DNA from: Burkholderia sp.
GTDB taxonomy: Bacteria; Pseudomonadota; Gammaproteobacteria; Burkholderiales; Burkholderiaceae
Length of the DNA stretch: 64,000 bases
NCBI GenBank assembly: GCA_031253835.1
Contig: JAIRVP010000025.1
Location: 1 to 64,000, forward strand
Reading direction: 5' to 3'
Made by a program: the position numbers and the translations under genes. The notes below the pieces were generated by a model, which searched no databases, was not told the DNA's origin, and saw only the letters and a list, made by a program, of their open reading frames with translations. Shown here one piece after another: positions 25,056 through 33,364 of the stretch (position 1 is its first letter; the number at the start of each line of letters is the position of its first letter).

Positions 25056-25583
25056 ATGTCCTCGACTTCACTCGACACCACCCAGCTCGCCGCGATCAAC
25101 GCGATGGCGAAGGATCAGTTCGTTCAAGCCCTCGGCGACATCTTCGAGCACTCGCCGGACGTCGCCGAAGATGCGTGGGCCGCGCGCCCGTTCGCGTCGG
25201 TCGACGCACTGCACGACGCGATGATGGGCAGCATCCGCGCGCGCGGCATCGATGCGAAAAAGGCGTTCTTCGATCGCCACCCCGAACTGTCGGCACAGGC
25301 CGTGCGCGGCGGCGGGCTGACGCATGCATCGGTCAGCGAACAGACGAGCGCCGGCCTCGACGCACTGACCGACGACGAGGAAATCCGCCTGCAGCGGATG
25401 AACCGCGCGTATCGCGAACAGCACGGCTTCCCGTTCATCATTTGCGTGCGCCATTACACGAAGGCCGGCATCTTCTTCGAACTGGAAAGCCGCGTGTCGC
25501 GCGAGACCGCATTCGAACTCGACTACGCGCTGAACCAGATCAAGGCGATCACGCGCCGCCGGCTCGACCAGCGCGTCGCGTGA
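25056..25583 (+). CDS. uraD: OHCU decarboxylase (2-oxo-4-hydroxy-4-carboxy-5-ureidoimidazoline decarboxylase)
   Basis: This 175-residue helical enzyme converts OHCU, the product of hydroxyisourate hydrolase, to S-allantoin. Family landmarks are EHSPDVAEDAWAARPF (about 31-46), DRHPELSA with the catalytic His at 75, and the C-terminal FPFIICVRHYTK and FELDYALNQIKAITRRRL. It starts at the ATG at 25056. It is followed by its own terminator. With the two hydroxyisourate hydrolases it completes the steps from hydroxyisourate to allantoin. Urate oxidase itself is not in the window. Confidence 0.92.
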   Translation: MSSTSLDTTQLAAINAMAKDQFVQALGDIFEHSPDVAEDAWAARPFASVDALHDAMMGSIRARGIDAKKAFFDRHPELSAQAVRGGGLTHASVSEQTSAGLDALTDDEEIRLQRMNRAYREQHGFPFIICVRHYTKAGIFFELESRVSRETAFELDYALNQIKAITRRRLDQRVA

Positions 25584-25610
25584 CGCGCAACGCATCCGTG
25601 CGCTGAAACG

Positions 25611-25645
25611 AGGGCCGTGGCGCCATGCGCTTCGGCCCTTTTCTT
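25611..25645 (+). terminator. Intrinsic terminator after uraD
   Basis: AGGGCCG (25611-25617) and CGGCCCT (25633-25639) pair and are followed by TTTTCTT. It lies 28 bases after the uraD stop. Confidence 0.75.
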
Positions 25646-25702
25646 CATATGGCCCCCGATCCGACGCACGTCGACGGCGGCGCGGCGGCCGCCCCCGCAA
25701 CC

Positions 25703-25731
25703 TTGCCAGTCGGATCAAACCAGTCCATAAT
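25703..25731 (+). promoter_or_regulatory. Sigma-70-type promoter ahead of a structured non-coding stretch
   Basis: TTGCCA at 25703-25708 and CATAAT at 25726-25731 are spaced by 17 bases, which is close to consensus. No coding frame begins just after it. Instead a structured segment and a terminator follow, so it may drive a small RNA or the trmB leader. Confidence 0.5.
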
Positions 25732-25737
25732 CCGGCT

Positions 25738-25855
25738 CTTTCCGGTTGGCTGAACGGGAAATCCTTCAGGATCAACGGCTTGACGGCGTATCGCCGCTCC
25801 CGTCGCCACGTTCCGCAACCGCGCGCCCAGCCGCCTCGTCGAAGGCGGCTTTTTT
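25738..25855 (+). ncRNA. Candidate structured RNA (small RNA or terminating leader) upstream of trmB
   Basis: After the promoter at 25703-25731, the sequence can fold into an outer stem ACGGGA/TCCCGT (25754-25759 with 25798-25803). This encloses two hairpins: ATCC-TTCA-GGAT (25761-25772) and CGGCG-TAT-CGCCG (25784-25796). The arrangement is a three-way junction. It is followed by an intrinsic terminator GCCGCCT/AGGCGGC plus TTTTTT (25830-25855). No credible gene lies inside. Either a small RNA of about 120 nt or a regulatory leader that terminates before trmB would fit. I do not recognise a named RNA family. Confidence 0.5.
25830..25855 (+). terminator. Intrinsic terminator between the structured RNA and trmB
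   Basis: GCCGCCT (25830-25836), loop CGTCGA, AGGCGGC (25843-25849) and six T residues form a textbook rho-independent terminator 64 bases upstream of the trmB start. Confidence 0.85.
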
Positions 25856-25918
25856 GTACCGCGCTGGCGTCCCGCGCGCCCGATGCCCTCGCCCGCAACC
25901 GAGCCTTTCTCTGTACCG

Positions 25919-26686
25919 ATGATGCACGACGATCCGAACGAAGCCGGCCTGCCGCCGCACGACGACGCCATTCCCGACGAAGCCGCCGAAGGCGCCGACG
26001 CCGTCAACCCGCTGCATCACCGCCGCATCCGCAGCTTCGTGACGCGCGCCGGCCGCGTGTCGACCGGCCAGCGCCGTGCGCTCGACGACCTCGGCCCGCG
26101 CTTCGTCGTCCCGTATGCACCGGAACTGCCCGACTGGGATGCCGTGTTCGGCCGCCGCGCACCGCGCATCCTCGAGATCGGTTTCGGGATGGGCGCATCG
26201 ACGGCGGAAATCGCCGCGCACCGCCCGGGCGACGATTTCCTCGGCGTCGAAGTGCACGAGCCGGGCGTCGGCGCGCTGCTGAAGCTGATCGGCGAGCAGG
26301 ATCTGCCGAACATCCGCATCATCCAGCACGACGCGGTCGAGGTGCTCGAGCACATGCTCGCGCCGGAAAGCCTCGACGGCGTGCACATCTTCTTCCCCGA
26401 TCCGTGGCACAAGGCGCGCCACCACAAGCGCCGGCTGATCCAGCCGCCGCTCGTCGCGCATCTCGCGTCGCGCCTGAAGCCCGGCGCGTACCTGCACTGC
26501 GCGACCGACTGGCAGAACTACGCGGAGCAGATGCTGGACGTGCTCGGCGCGGAACCGACGCTCGAGAACACGGCTGCCGACTATGCACCGCGCCCCGACT
26601 ACCGCCCGGTGACGAAGTTCGAACGGCGCGGGCTGCGGCTCGGCCACGGCGTGTGGGACCTGGTGTTCCGCAAGCGCGCAGGCTGA
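25919..26686 (+). CDS. trmB: tRNA (guanine-N7-)-methyltransferase TrmB
   Basis: A 255-residue SAM-dependent enzyme that makes m7G46 in the variable loop of tRNA. The SAM motif [20 protein letters not shown] (about 84-103), [17 protein letters not shown] (about 160-176) and the C-terminal [17 protein letters not shown] are diagnostic. An acidic head of about 40 residues precedes the domain. The start could be 25919 or the next ATG at 25922; a more distal ATG at 25883 is less likely. No Shine-Dalgarno sequence is evident. A terminator lies upstream, so expression may depend on read-through or on a promoter within 25856-25918. Confidence 0.93.
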   Translation: MMHDDPNEAGLPPHDDAIPDEAAEGADAVNPLHHRRIRSFVTRAGRVSTGQRRALDDLGPRFVVPYAPELPDWDAVFGRRAPRILEIGFGMGASTAEIAAHRPGDDFLGVEVHEPGVGALLKLIGEQDLPNIRIIQHDAVEVLEHMLAPESLDGVHIFFPDPWHKARHHKRRLIQPPLVAHLASRLKPGAYLHCATDWQNYAEQMLDVLGAEPTLENTAADYAPRPDYRPVTKFERRGLRLGHGVWDLVFRKRAG

Positions 26687-26709
26687 ACGGCGCGACCCGG
26701 CTCCGAATG

Positions 26710-26749
26710 AAAAAAGGCCCGATCGGCACATGCCGGTCGGGCCTTTTTT
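26710..26749. terminator. Bidirectional intrinsic terminator
   Basis: AAAAAAGGCCCGATCGGC (26710-26727), loop ACAT, then GCCGGTCGGGCCTTTTTT form a long stem with A and T tracts on both sides. It lies between convergent trmB and uppP. Confidence 0.92.
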
Positions 26750-26779
26750 ATCGGCGGCGCAGCGGCCGCCGTATCGGCA

Positions 26780-27610
26780 TCACGCCCAGTTCAGCCAGCC
26801 GCTGTAGCCGACCAGCAGCACGAACAGCCCGAACGCGATCCGGTACCACGCGAACACCGTGAAATCGTGCGTCGCGACGTAGCGCAGCAGCCAGCGCACG
26901 CACACGAACGCACTGACGAACGCCGCGACGAGCCCGAGCGCGAACAGGCCGAGCGAATCGACGGTGAACGCCTGCCAGTCCTTCACGGTTTCATAGAGCG
27001 TCGCGCCGAAGATGATCGGGATCGCGAGGAAGAACGAGAATTCGGTGGCCACGCGCCGGTCGAGGCCGAACAGCATCCCGCCGATGATCGTCGAGCCCGA
27101 GCGCGACATGCCCGGCACCAGCGCGAAGCACTGCGCGATGCCGACCTTGAGCGCATCGAGCGGCGTCAGCGCATCGACCGACATCACGCGCGGCGGCTCG
27201 CTGCGTTCGCGCTGCCGTGCCTCGGCCCACAGGATGATCGCGCCGCCCACGACGAGCGCGAACGCGACGGGCACCGGCGAGAACAGCACGGCCTTGATCT
27301 TCTTCTCGAACAGCAGGCCGAGCGCGATCGCGGGAATCGTCGCGATCACGACGTTCAGCGTGAAGCGTCGCGCGTCGGGCCGGCTCGGCAGCCCGGACAC
27401 GATGGACACGATCCGTTGCCGGTATTCCCAGCAGACCGCGAGGATCGCGCCGAACTGGATCACGACGTCGAACGTCTTCGCGTGCGAATCGTTGAAATTC
27501 AGGAAGCTGCCCGCGACGATCAGGTGACCGGTGCTCGACACCGGCAGGAATTCCGTCAGACCCTCGACGACGCCGAGGATCAAAGCCTTGCAGATCAGGA
27601 TCCAGTCCAT
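26780..27610 (-). CDS. uppP: Undecaprenyl-diphosphatase UppP (BacA)
   Basis: This 276-residue polytopic membrane enzyme dephosphorylates undecaprenyl diphosphate to recycle the lipid carrier for peptidoglycan and O-antigen. The catalytic signatures [17 protein letters not shown] (about 14-30) and [16 protein letters not shown] (about 168-183) are intact. The ATG at 27610 ([12 protein letters not shown]) is the family start. It is transcribed leftward and ends at the bidirectional terminator. The upstream lipoprotein gene lies 79 bases away on the same strand. Confidence 0.95.
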   Translation of the reverse strand: MDWILICKALILGVVEGLTEFLPVSSTGHLIVAGSFLNFNDSHAKTFDVVIQFGAILAVCWEYRQRIVSIVSGLPSRPDARRFTLNVVIATIPAIALGLLFEKKIKAVLFSPVPVAFALVVGGAIILWAEARQRERSEPPRVMSVDALTPLDALKVGIAQCFALVPGMSRSGSTIIGGMLFGLDRRVATEFSFFLAIPIIFGATLYETVKDWQAFTVDSLGLFALGLVAAFVSAFVCVRWLLRYVATHDFTVFAWYRIAFGLFVLLVGYSGWLNWA

Positions 27611-27689
27611 CCGTGGCCCAACTCCGAAATGGTCGAAAGAAAGGGCCACTCTTCCACGCGCGGCCCGCCCGGCCACGCGCGGTCCGTCG

Positions 27690-28271
27690 TCACTTTTCGA
27701 CGATCGCCACGCGTATGCCGTTTGTAAGAATCGTAATTGTACCGGGTTCGTAGTTCACCCCGGCAAATTGCAGTTGTTCGGGCTTGAACGTGTAGATCGG
27801 ATAGTTGGTCAGCAACTGCGTCGCGAGCAGGCCGGCGGCCGCGCCGACCTGCTGCGCGTACATCTGCGCGTCGCCGTCGAGCACGAGGCTGTCGACGGCC
27901 GGCGCCCTCAGCACGACCGAGCGGCTCGGCGCGTCGTACGCGAGCTGCCCCGACACGGTGAACTTGCCGCTGACGGGCGCGCGCAGGAACGGGCTCGCGA
28001 AATGCGCGTCCAGCTGTACGGCGACGCGGTTCTGGTCGGGCAGCAGGTTCACGGCCGGGTTCGCGAGCGACACGTCGACGACCTGCGCGACCGTCTTCTG
28101 GTACGGGAACTTGCGCCCGACGGCTTTCTGCACGTCGCCGCGCGAGAACGTGTAGTGATCGGGGATGAACGGGAACGTCGACGCGCAGGCCGCGAGCGAG
28201 ATGCACACGCCGACGGCGCCGATGGATGCGGCAAGGAAACGGCGCCGGCCGGGCGCACGAGATGCGGTCAT
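27690..28271 (-). CDS. DUF1439 lipoprotein
   Basis: A 193-residue lipoprotein with RRRFLAAS at the N-terminus and a lipobox LAAC placing the acylated Cys at residue 29. The mature part has the [19 protein letters not shown] opening of DUF1439 proteins, which are small beta-rich envelope proteins of unknown role. The start overlaps the stop of the upstream YkgJ-type gene by four bases. The next residue after the Cys is Ala, so outer-membrane sorting is expected by the usual rule. Confidence 0.83.
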   Translation of the reverse strand: MTASRAPGRRRFLAASIGAVGVCISLAACASTFPFIPDHYTFSRGDVQKAVGRKFPYQKTVAQVVDVSLANPAVNLLPDQNRVAVQLDAHFASPFLRAPVSGKFTVSGQLAYDAPSRSVVLRAPAVDSLVLDGDAQMYAQQVGAAAGLLATQLLTNYPIYTFKPEQLQFAGVNYEPGTITILTNGIRVAIVEK

Positions 28272-28600
28272 GCTGAACTCTCTCCTGTATGCGACGACGG
28301 CTGCGTCGCGGCCTCGAGGCGCGTGAGCCACGCGAGCGCGTCGTCGCGCGACGCGCCGCACATGTCGGCGGACGGCTGCAGCCCGGAACAGCACGCGGGG
28401 CGCTCGGGCCGGCCGAAGATCATGCAGCGCAGGTCGTCGCCGAGCTGCACGCAGCGCACGCCGGCCGGCTTGCCGCCGGGCATGCCCGGAATCGGGCTGG
28501 AAATCGACGGCGCGATGCAGCACGCGCCGCAGCCCTCGCGGCACGCATGCGGCGGCGGGACGTCGGCGGGCGCCGGGCGGACAGGCAATTCGACGGACAC
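28268..28600 (-). CDS. YkgJ-family cysteine cluster protein
   Basis: This 110-residue protein holds the cluster CREGCGACC near residues 20-28 plus later Cys residues in [20 protein letters not shown] and DMCGAS. This is the pattern of YkgJ/UPF0153 proteins, which are predicted to bind zinc or an iron-sulfur cluster. The function is not known. I chose the GTG at 28600 (VSVELPVRP); an ATG at 28669 is also in frame. It is translationally coupled to the lipoprotein gene and divergent from hemN. Confidence 0.75.
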   Translation of the reverse strand: MSVELPVRPAPADVPPPHACREGCGACCIAPSISSPIPGMPGGKPAGVRCVQLGDDLRCMIFGRPERPACCSGLQPSADMCGASRDDALAWLTRLEAATQPSSHTGESSA

Positions 28601-28758
28601 TCGGCTCTCTCGACAAACGACACACACGGTGCGGCAACCGGACGCGGCGTCCGGCACCCCACCCCGCATTGTGCCATCGCCGGCTGCGACGTTATTACAC
28701 AATGCAGCCGAATCGCGCGTTTATATACTCGAAAGCATCTAAAAAGCGCGAGACCGTC

Positions 28759-30150
28759 ATGAGTTCTGGTTCTGCCGACACAATGTTCCGTCCCGATTTG
28801 CTCGCGAAATACGGCGCGAACGGGCCGCGCTATACGTCGTACCCGACCGCGCTGCAGTTCCGCGACGATTTCGACCCGGCCGACTACGTGCGCGCCGCCA
28901 GCGACCCCGGTGCGTCGTCGAGCGATCTGTCGCTGTACTTCCACATCCCGTTCTGCAACACCGCGTGCTTCTACTGCGGCTGCAACAAGATCGCGACCAA
29001 CAACCACCGCCGCGCCCGCCCGTATCTCGACCAGCTCAAGCGCGAGATGGCGCTGCAGGCCGCGCTGTTCGATCCGTCGCGCCCCGTCACGCAACTGCAC
29101 TGGGGCGGCGGCACGCCGACCTTCCTGTCCGACGACGAAACGGCCGAGCTGATGGCGGCCACCCGCGAGCACTTCGCGCTCGCGCCGGACGCCGATGCCG
29201 AGTTCTCGATCGAGATCGATCCGCGCACGGTCACGCCCGCGACGCTCGTGCACCTGCGCACGATCGGCTTCAACCGGCTGAGCCTCGGCGTGCAGGATTT
29301 CGATCCGGTCGTGCAACAGGCGATCAACCGCATCCAGCCACTCGCGATGACGGCCGACCTGCTCGGCGCCGCGCGTGCGACGGGCTTCCACTCGGTCAGC
29401 GTCGACCTGATCTACGGGCTGCCGCACCAGACGGTCGCCGTGTTCGCGCGCACGCTCGAGACGATCATCGAGCTCGCACCCGATCGCCTGTCGGTGTTCG
29501 GCTACGCGCACATGCCGCACCTGTTCAAGATGCAGCGGCAGATCGACGATGCGACGCTGCCGCCGCCCGAAACGCGCATCGCGCTGCTCGGCCTCGCGAT
29601 CGACATGCTGACGTCGGCCGGCTACGTGTACATCGGGATGGATCACTTCGCGCGGCCGTCCGACGAACTCGTGCGCGCGCAGCGCAACGGCACGCTGCAG
29701 CGCAACTTCCAGGGCTACAGCACGCGTGCGGATACCGATCTCGTCGGCTTCGGCGTGTCGTCGATCGGCAAGGTCGGCGACGTCTACGCGCAGAACGCGA
29801 AGGACCTGCCCGCGTACGGCGCCGCGCTCGACGCGGGCCGGCTGCCGATCGTGCGCGGCGTGCGGCTCACGCCCGACGACCGGCTGCGCCGCGACGTGAT
29901 CACGCAACTGATGTGCAACCTCGCGCTGCCGTTCTCGCACGTCGAGGCCGCGCACGGCATCCGCTTCGCCGATCATTTCGCGCGCGAACTCGACGCGCTG
30001 CGCCCGTTCGAGCGCGACGGGCTGCTGACGATCGCGCGCGACCGCCTGACGATCCATCCGGCCGGCCGGATGGTCGTGCGCAACATCGCGATGGCGTTCG
30101 ACGCGTACCTCGGCGAGACGCCGCGGCAGCGCTACTCGCGCACCGTCTGA
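28759..30150 (+). CDS. hemN: Oxygen-independent coproporphyrinogen III oxidase HemN
   Basis: A 463-residue radical-SAM enzyme that decarboxylates coproporphyrinogen III to protoporphyrinogen IX without oxygen. The iron-sulfur cysteines are C66, C70 and C73 in CNTACFYCGC. QLHWGGGTPTFLS and the C-terminal HemN domain (GYSTRADTDLVGFGVSSIG) confirm the HemN rather than the HemW subgroup. I chose the ATG at 28759 (MSSGSADTMF). AT-rich TTATATACTC lies about 30-40 bases upstream. I saw no clear FNR/ANR site, so anaerobic control is not evident from sequence alone. Confidence 0.95.
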   Translation: MSSGSADTMFRPDLLAKYGANGPRYTSYPTALQFRDDFDPADYVRAASDPGASSSDLSLYFHIPFCNTACFYCGCNKIATNNHRRARPYLDQLKREMALQAALFDPSRPVTQLHWGGGTPTFLSDDETAELMAATREHFALAPDADAEFSIEIDPRTVTPATLVHLRTIGFNRLSLGVQDFDPVVQQAINRIQPLAMTADLLGAARATGFHSVSVDLIYGLPHQTVAVFARTLETIIELAPDRLSVFGYAHMPHLFKMQRQIDDATLPPPETRIALLGLAIDMLTSAGYVYIGMDHFARPSDELVRAQRNGTLQRNFQGYSTRADTDLVGFGVSSIGKVGDVYAQNAKDLPAYGAALDAGRLPIVRGVRLTPDDRLRRDVITQLMCNLALPFSHVEAAHGIRFADHFARELDALRPFERDGLLTIARDRLTIHPAGRMVVRNIAMAFDAYLGETPRQRYSRTV

Positions 30151-30158
30151 CGCCCGCG

Positions 30159-30184
30159 CCGGCCGCACGCAAGCGGCCGGTTTG
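30159..30184 (+). terminator. Probable terminator after hemN
   Basis: CCGGCCGC (30159-30166), loop ACGCAA, GCGGCCGG (30173-30180) and a short TTTG. The stem is strong but the T run is short. Confidence 0.5.
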
Positions 30185-30222
30185 ATACAGTGTGGGGCTT
30201 CCGCTCCGCCAGAACCCGCACG

Positions 30223-30480
30223 ATGCGCACCACCAAAGCGACCCACGCGGTCGAACGCCTGAAGACCCGCTCCGGCAACCCGCAATTCGCGGCCGTCGCG
30301 ATGGCGGGCGGCCTGTTCTATCTCGTCGACCGTTCCGGCGGCACCGCCGAGAAGCGCTGCGAGCCGCTGCCGCTCGACGAGTTCGTCAAGTTCGTCGACG
30401 AATTCGGCCCCAAAAAGCCGCGCAAGGCGAGCAAGCTCGACCTCGCGTTCGAGGCGCAGATCAAGAAGAGCAAGGGGTAA
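30223..30480 (+). CDS. Conserved small hypothetical protein, basic
   Basis: This 85-residue soluble protein is rich in Lys and Arg, with a C-terminal KKPRKASKLDLAFEAQIKKS. I do not recognise a family. The ATG at 30223 is chosen because the in-frame ATG 11 codons upstream would add an unrelated Arg-rich stretch. It lies between hemN and the Pcm-like gene on the same strand, separated by the putative hemN terminator. It has no membrane segment or signal peptide. Codon use matches its neighbours, so it looks like a real gene. Confidence 0.6.
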   Translation: MRTTKATHAVERLKTRSGNPQFAAVAMAGGLFYLVDRSGGTAEKRCEPLPLDEFVKFVDEFGPKKPRKASKLDLAFEAQIKKSKG

Positions 30481-30584
30481 AGGTCTGTTGCAGGCCGCCT
30501 GAAGGCTTCGCGGCCGCCCCGTTTGGTACAATCACGAAGTTTCTCTATCCCCGCTGATGGCCGACCAGGCTGCGTGACCACACC

Positions 30585-31241
30585 ATGAATATCGAAAACG
30601 CGCGTTTCAACATGATCGAACAGCAGATCCGGCCGTGGGACGTGCTGGATCTGGACGTCCTGGGCCTGCTGTCGATCGTCAAGCGTGAAAACTACGTTCC
30701 GGCCGAATACCGCGATCTCGCGTTTGCCGACCTCGAACTGCCGCTGCCCGGCGGCACCAGCAAGATGCTGTTCCCGCGCGTCGAAGCGCGCGTGCTGCAG
30801 GAGTTGACGGTCAAGAAGCACGAGAACGTGCTGCTGATCGGCGCGGGTTCGGGCTACCTGGCCGCACTGTTCGCGCATCGCGCACAGCACGTGACGGCCG
30901 TCGAGATCGATCCGGCGATCGCGAAGTTCGCGGAAGACAACCTGCGCAACGACGGCGTGACCAACGCGGAAGTCGTGCTCGGCGACGGTTCGCGCGGCTG
31001 GGCCGGCAAGGCGCCGTACGACGTGATCTGCGTCACGGGCGGCCTGCCCGTGGTGCCGCAGGAGATGCTCGAGCAACTGAAGGTCGGCGGCCGCCTGTCG
31101 GCATTCGTCGGCGGCCGTCCGGTGATGAAGGCGCAGATCATCACGCGCATCGACGACAAGCAGTACCGCGTCGCCGACGTGTTCGAAACGTACATCGATC
31201 ACCTCGTCAACGCGATCGAGCCGTCGCGCTTCAAGTTCTGA
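30585..31241 (+). CDS. Pcm-like SAM methyltransferase (protein-L-isoaspartate O-methyltransferase family)
   Basis: A 218-residue protein of the PCMT family. The SAM loop is LLIGAGSGYLAALFA (about 87-101), then TAVEIDPAIAKFAEDNL and the C-terminal VGGRLSAFVGGRP. The substrate segment that normally reads like ISxPxxVA is replaced by TSKMLFPRVEARVLQEL. It may not repair isoaspartate, and other members of this branch are poorly characterised. In many beta- and gammaproteobacteria this gene and the following rhodanese lie upstream of tolC. Here a urea transporter follows instead. Confidence 0.8.
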   Translation: MNIENARFNMIEQQIRPWDVLDLDVLGLLSIVKRENYVPAEYRDLAFADLELPLPGGTSKMLFPRVEARVLQELTVKKHENVLLIGAGSGYLAALFAHRAQHVTAVEIDPAIAKFAEDNLRNDGVTNAEVVLGDGSRGWAGKAPYDVICVTGGLPVVPQEMLEQLKVGGRLSAFVGGRPVMKAQIITRIDDKQYRVADVFETYIDHLVNAIEPSRFKF

Positions 31242-31255
31242 GCCGCGGAGCCTCC

Positions 31256-31579
31256 ATGCAGATCCTGACGCCCGCGATGCTCGCGGAATGGCTCGGCGAT
31301 TCGGCACGCCCCGCGCCGGTCGTGCTCGACGTGCGCGAGCCGTGGGAAATCTCGACCGCGCAGATCGCCGGCAGCGTGTCGATCCCGATGCAGCAGATTC
31401 CGGCTCGCAGCGAAGAGCTCGACGACGAAGCGGAAATCGTCTGCGTGTGCCACCACGGGATGCGCAGCGCGCAGGTCGCGATGTTCCTCGAATCGCGCGG
31501 CTTCACGAAGCTGTACAACCTGCAAGGCGGGATCGACGCGTGGTCGCGCGACGTCGATCCGTCCGTGCCGCGTTACTGA
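31256..31579 (+). CDS. Rhodanese-like sulfurtransferase
   Basis: This single-domain rhodanese of 107 residues has the opening VVLDVREPWEIS (about 22-33) and the active loop VCHHGMRSAQ with the catalytic Cys at about residue 64. The C-terminal signature LQGGIDAWSRDVDP is complete. It can move sulfur from thiosulfate or persulfides to acceptors in the cytoplasm. It lies 14 bases after the Pcm-like gene and is followed by a terminator, so the two form a unit. Confidence 0.88.
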   Translation: MQILTPAMLAEWLGDSARPAPVVLDVREPWEISTAQIAGSVSIPMQQIPARSEELDDEAEIVCVCHHGMRSAQVAMFLESRGFTKLYNLQGGIDAWSRDVDPSVPRY

Positions 31580-31648
31580 CCTGTCCGGCGGCGCATCACG
31601 CGCCGCCCCGCCGCCCGGCACACTGCCGCCGGCCGCACTGATCCGCAG

Positions 31649-31681
31649 AACGGGCACGCATCGCGTGCCCGTTGTTCTTTT
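31649..31681 (+). terminator. Intrinsic terminator after the rhodanese gene
   Basis: AACGGGCACGC (31649-31659), loop ATC, GCGTGCCCGTT (31663-31673) and GTTCTTTT. Stem of 11 bp with a T-rich tail. Confidence 0.8.
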
Positions 31682-31868
31682 CCGCCCCGCTTCGGCTCCT
31701 TCCGCCCGCCGCCGATGACGCGCAGCGGCGCCGCGCCCCGACCGTGCACCATTTGCGCCCGCGCGCCTGCACCGCAACGGACCGCGCATGCTGCACGACG
31801 CATCATCCGCACCACCCCGACGCCCGGGAACGCCCCGCACAGGCACGCCCGGCGTGCATCCGCGCGAC

Positions 31869-31883
31869 TGGCACATGCCTTGC
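31869..31883 (+). promoter_or_regulatory. Sigma-54 promoter of the urt operon
   Basis: TGGCAC-ATGCC-TTGC matches the -24/-12 consensus of sigma-54 exactly, with GG at 31870-31871 and GC at 31882-31883 at the required 10-base spacing. It ends 60 bases before the urtA start. This implies activation by an enhancer-binding protein such as NtrC under nitrogen limitation. TGCACC half-sites lie 96-124 bases upstream of it. Confidence 0.78.
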
Positions 31884-31943
31884 GTTACACGATGGCAGGC
31901 GCCGCCACGGCGCACGCACATCCAACACGACAAGGGGATCCCG

Positions 31944-33251
31944 ATGAAACGTCGCAGTCTGTTGAAGTTCGGTTCGATGGCCGGCGCGCTCGCGCTGGCA
32001 GGCAAGAGCCCGTTCGCGCAAGCGGCCGATGCGGGCACCGGCCCGATCAAGGTCGGCATCCTGCATTCGCTGTCGGGCACGATGGCGATCTCGGAGACGT
32101 CGCTGAAGGACACCGCGCTGATGACGATCGCCGACATCAACAAGAGCGGCGGCGTGATGGGCCGCAAGCTCGAGCCCGTAGTGGTCGATCCCGCGTCGAA
32201 CTGGCCGCTGTTCGCCGAGAAGGCGCGCCAGCTGCTCACGCAGGACAAGGTCGCGTGCGTGTTCGGCTGCTGGACGTCGGTGTCGCGCAAGTCCGTGCTG
32301 CCGGTGTTCGAGGAGCTGAACGGGCTGCTCTACTACCCGGTGCAGTATGAAGGCGAGGAAATGTCGCGCAACGTGTTCTACACGGGCGCCGCGCCGAACC
32401 AGCAGGCCATTCCGGCCGTCGAGTACCTGATGGGCGCGGAAGGCGGCGGCGCGAAGCGCTTCTTCCTGCTCGGCACCGACTATGTGTACCCGCGCACGAC
32501 CAACAAGATCCTGCGCGCGTTCCTGAAATCGAAAGGCGTGAAGGATGCGGATATTCAGGAGGTCTACACGCCGTTCGGCCACAGCGATTACCAGACCATC
32601 GTCGCGAACATCAAGAATTTCTCGCAGGGCGGCAAGACGACCGTGATCTCGACGATCAACGGCGACTCGAACGTGCCGTTCTACAAGGAACTCGGCAACC
32701 AGGGGATCAAGGCGACCGACGTGCCGGTCGTCGCGTTCTCGGTCGGCGAGGAAGAGCTGCGCGGGATCGACACGAAGCCGCTGGTCGGCCACCTCGCCGC
32801 GTGGAACTACTTCATGTCGGTGAAGAACCCGACCAACACGAAGTTCAAGGACCAGTTCGCCGCGTGGGTGAAAGCGAACAACCTGCCGGGCGGCGCGAAG
32901 CGCGTGACCAACGACCCGATGGAAGCGACCTACGTCGGCATCCACATGTGGAAGCAGGCCGTCGAGAAGGCGAAGAGCACCGACGTCGACAAGGTGCGCG
33001 TCGCGATGATCGGCCAGACCGTCGCCGCGCCGTCGGGCTTCACGCTCGCGATGGACGGCAACCATCACCTGCACAAGCCGGTGATGATCGGCGAGATCCG
33101 CGGCGACGGGCAGTTCAACGTCGTGTGGAAGACGAAGACCGCCGTGCGCGCGCAGCCGTGGAGCCCGTTCATCGCGGGCAACCAGGGCAAGCCGGACATC
33201 GTCACGTCGATCCCGGCGTTCCTGCGCCGGCAGCGCGCGGCGCTGGCCTGA
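31944..33251 (+). CDS. urtA: Urea ABC transporter substrate-binding protein UrtA
   Basis: A 435-residue periplasmic binding protein for urea. The N-terminus MKRRSLLKFGSMAGALALAG is a Tat-like signal peptide with cleavage near AQAAD. The mature protein begins TGPIKVGILHSLSGTMAISE and has the UrtA motifs YYPVQYEGEEMSRNVFYTGA and NGDSNVPFYKELGNQG. It delivers urea to the UrtBC permease. The ATG at 31944 follows AAGGGG by eight bases. It heads a five-gene operon beside the urease genes and is preceded by a sigma-54 promoter. Confidence 0.95.
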   Translation: MKRRSLLKFGSMAGALALAGKSPFAQAADAGTGPIKVGILHSLSGTMAISETSLKDTALMTIADINKSGGVMGRKLEPVVVDPASNWPLFAEKARQLLTQDKVACVFGCWTSVSRKSVLPVFEELNGLLYYPVQYEGEEMSRNVFYTGAAPNQQAIPAVEYLMGAEGGGAKRFFLLGTDYVYPRTTNKILRAFLKSKGVKDADIQEVYTPFGHSDYQTIVANIKNFSQGGKTTVISTINGDSNVPFYKELGNQGIKATDVPVVAFSVGEEELRGIDTKPLVGHLAAWNYFMSVKNPTNTKFKDQFAAWVKANNLPGGAKRVTNDPMEATYVGIHMWKQAVEKAKSTDVDKVRVAMIGQTVAAPSGFTLAMDGNHHLHKPVMIGEIRGDGQFNVVWKTKTAVRAQPWSPFIAGNQGKPDIVTSIPAFLRRQRAALA

Positions 33252-33364
33252 CGCGATGCAGGGGCACGCGCACCGGCGCGATGCCCCACTCGCCCGCATG
33301 CACCGATGCGCCGGCCGGCACATCGGTGCGTGAATCCGCCTCCCTACGCCGACAGGACTTCCCG

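Larger units (their letters stand above)
31580..31943. other. Regulatory region upstream of urtA
   Basis: About 364 bases without a supported gene. It holds the terminator of the rhodanese unit (31649-31681), TGCACC motifs at 31745-31750 and 31768-31773 that could be NtrC half-sites, and the sigma-54 promoter at 31869-31883. Confidence 0.5.
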
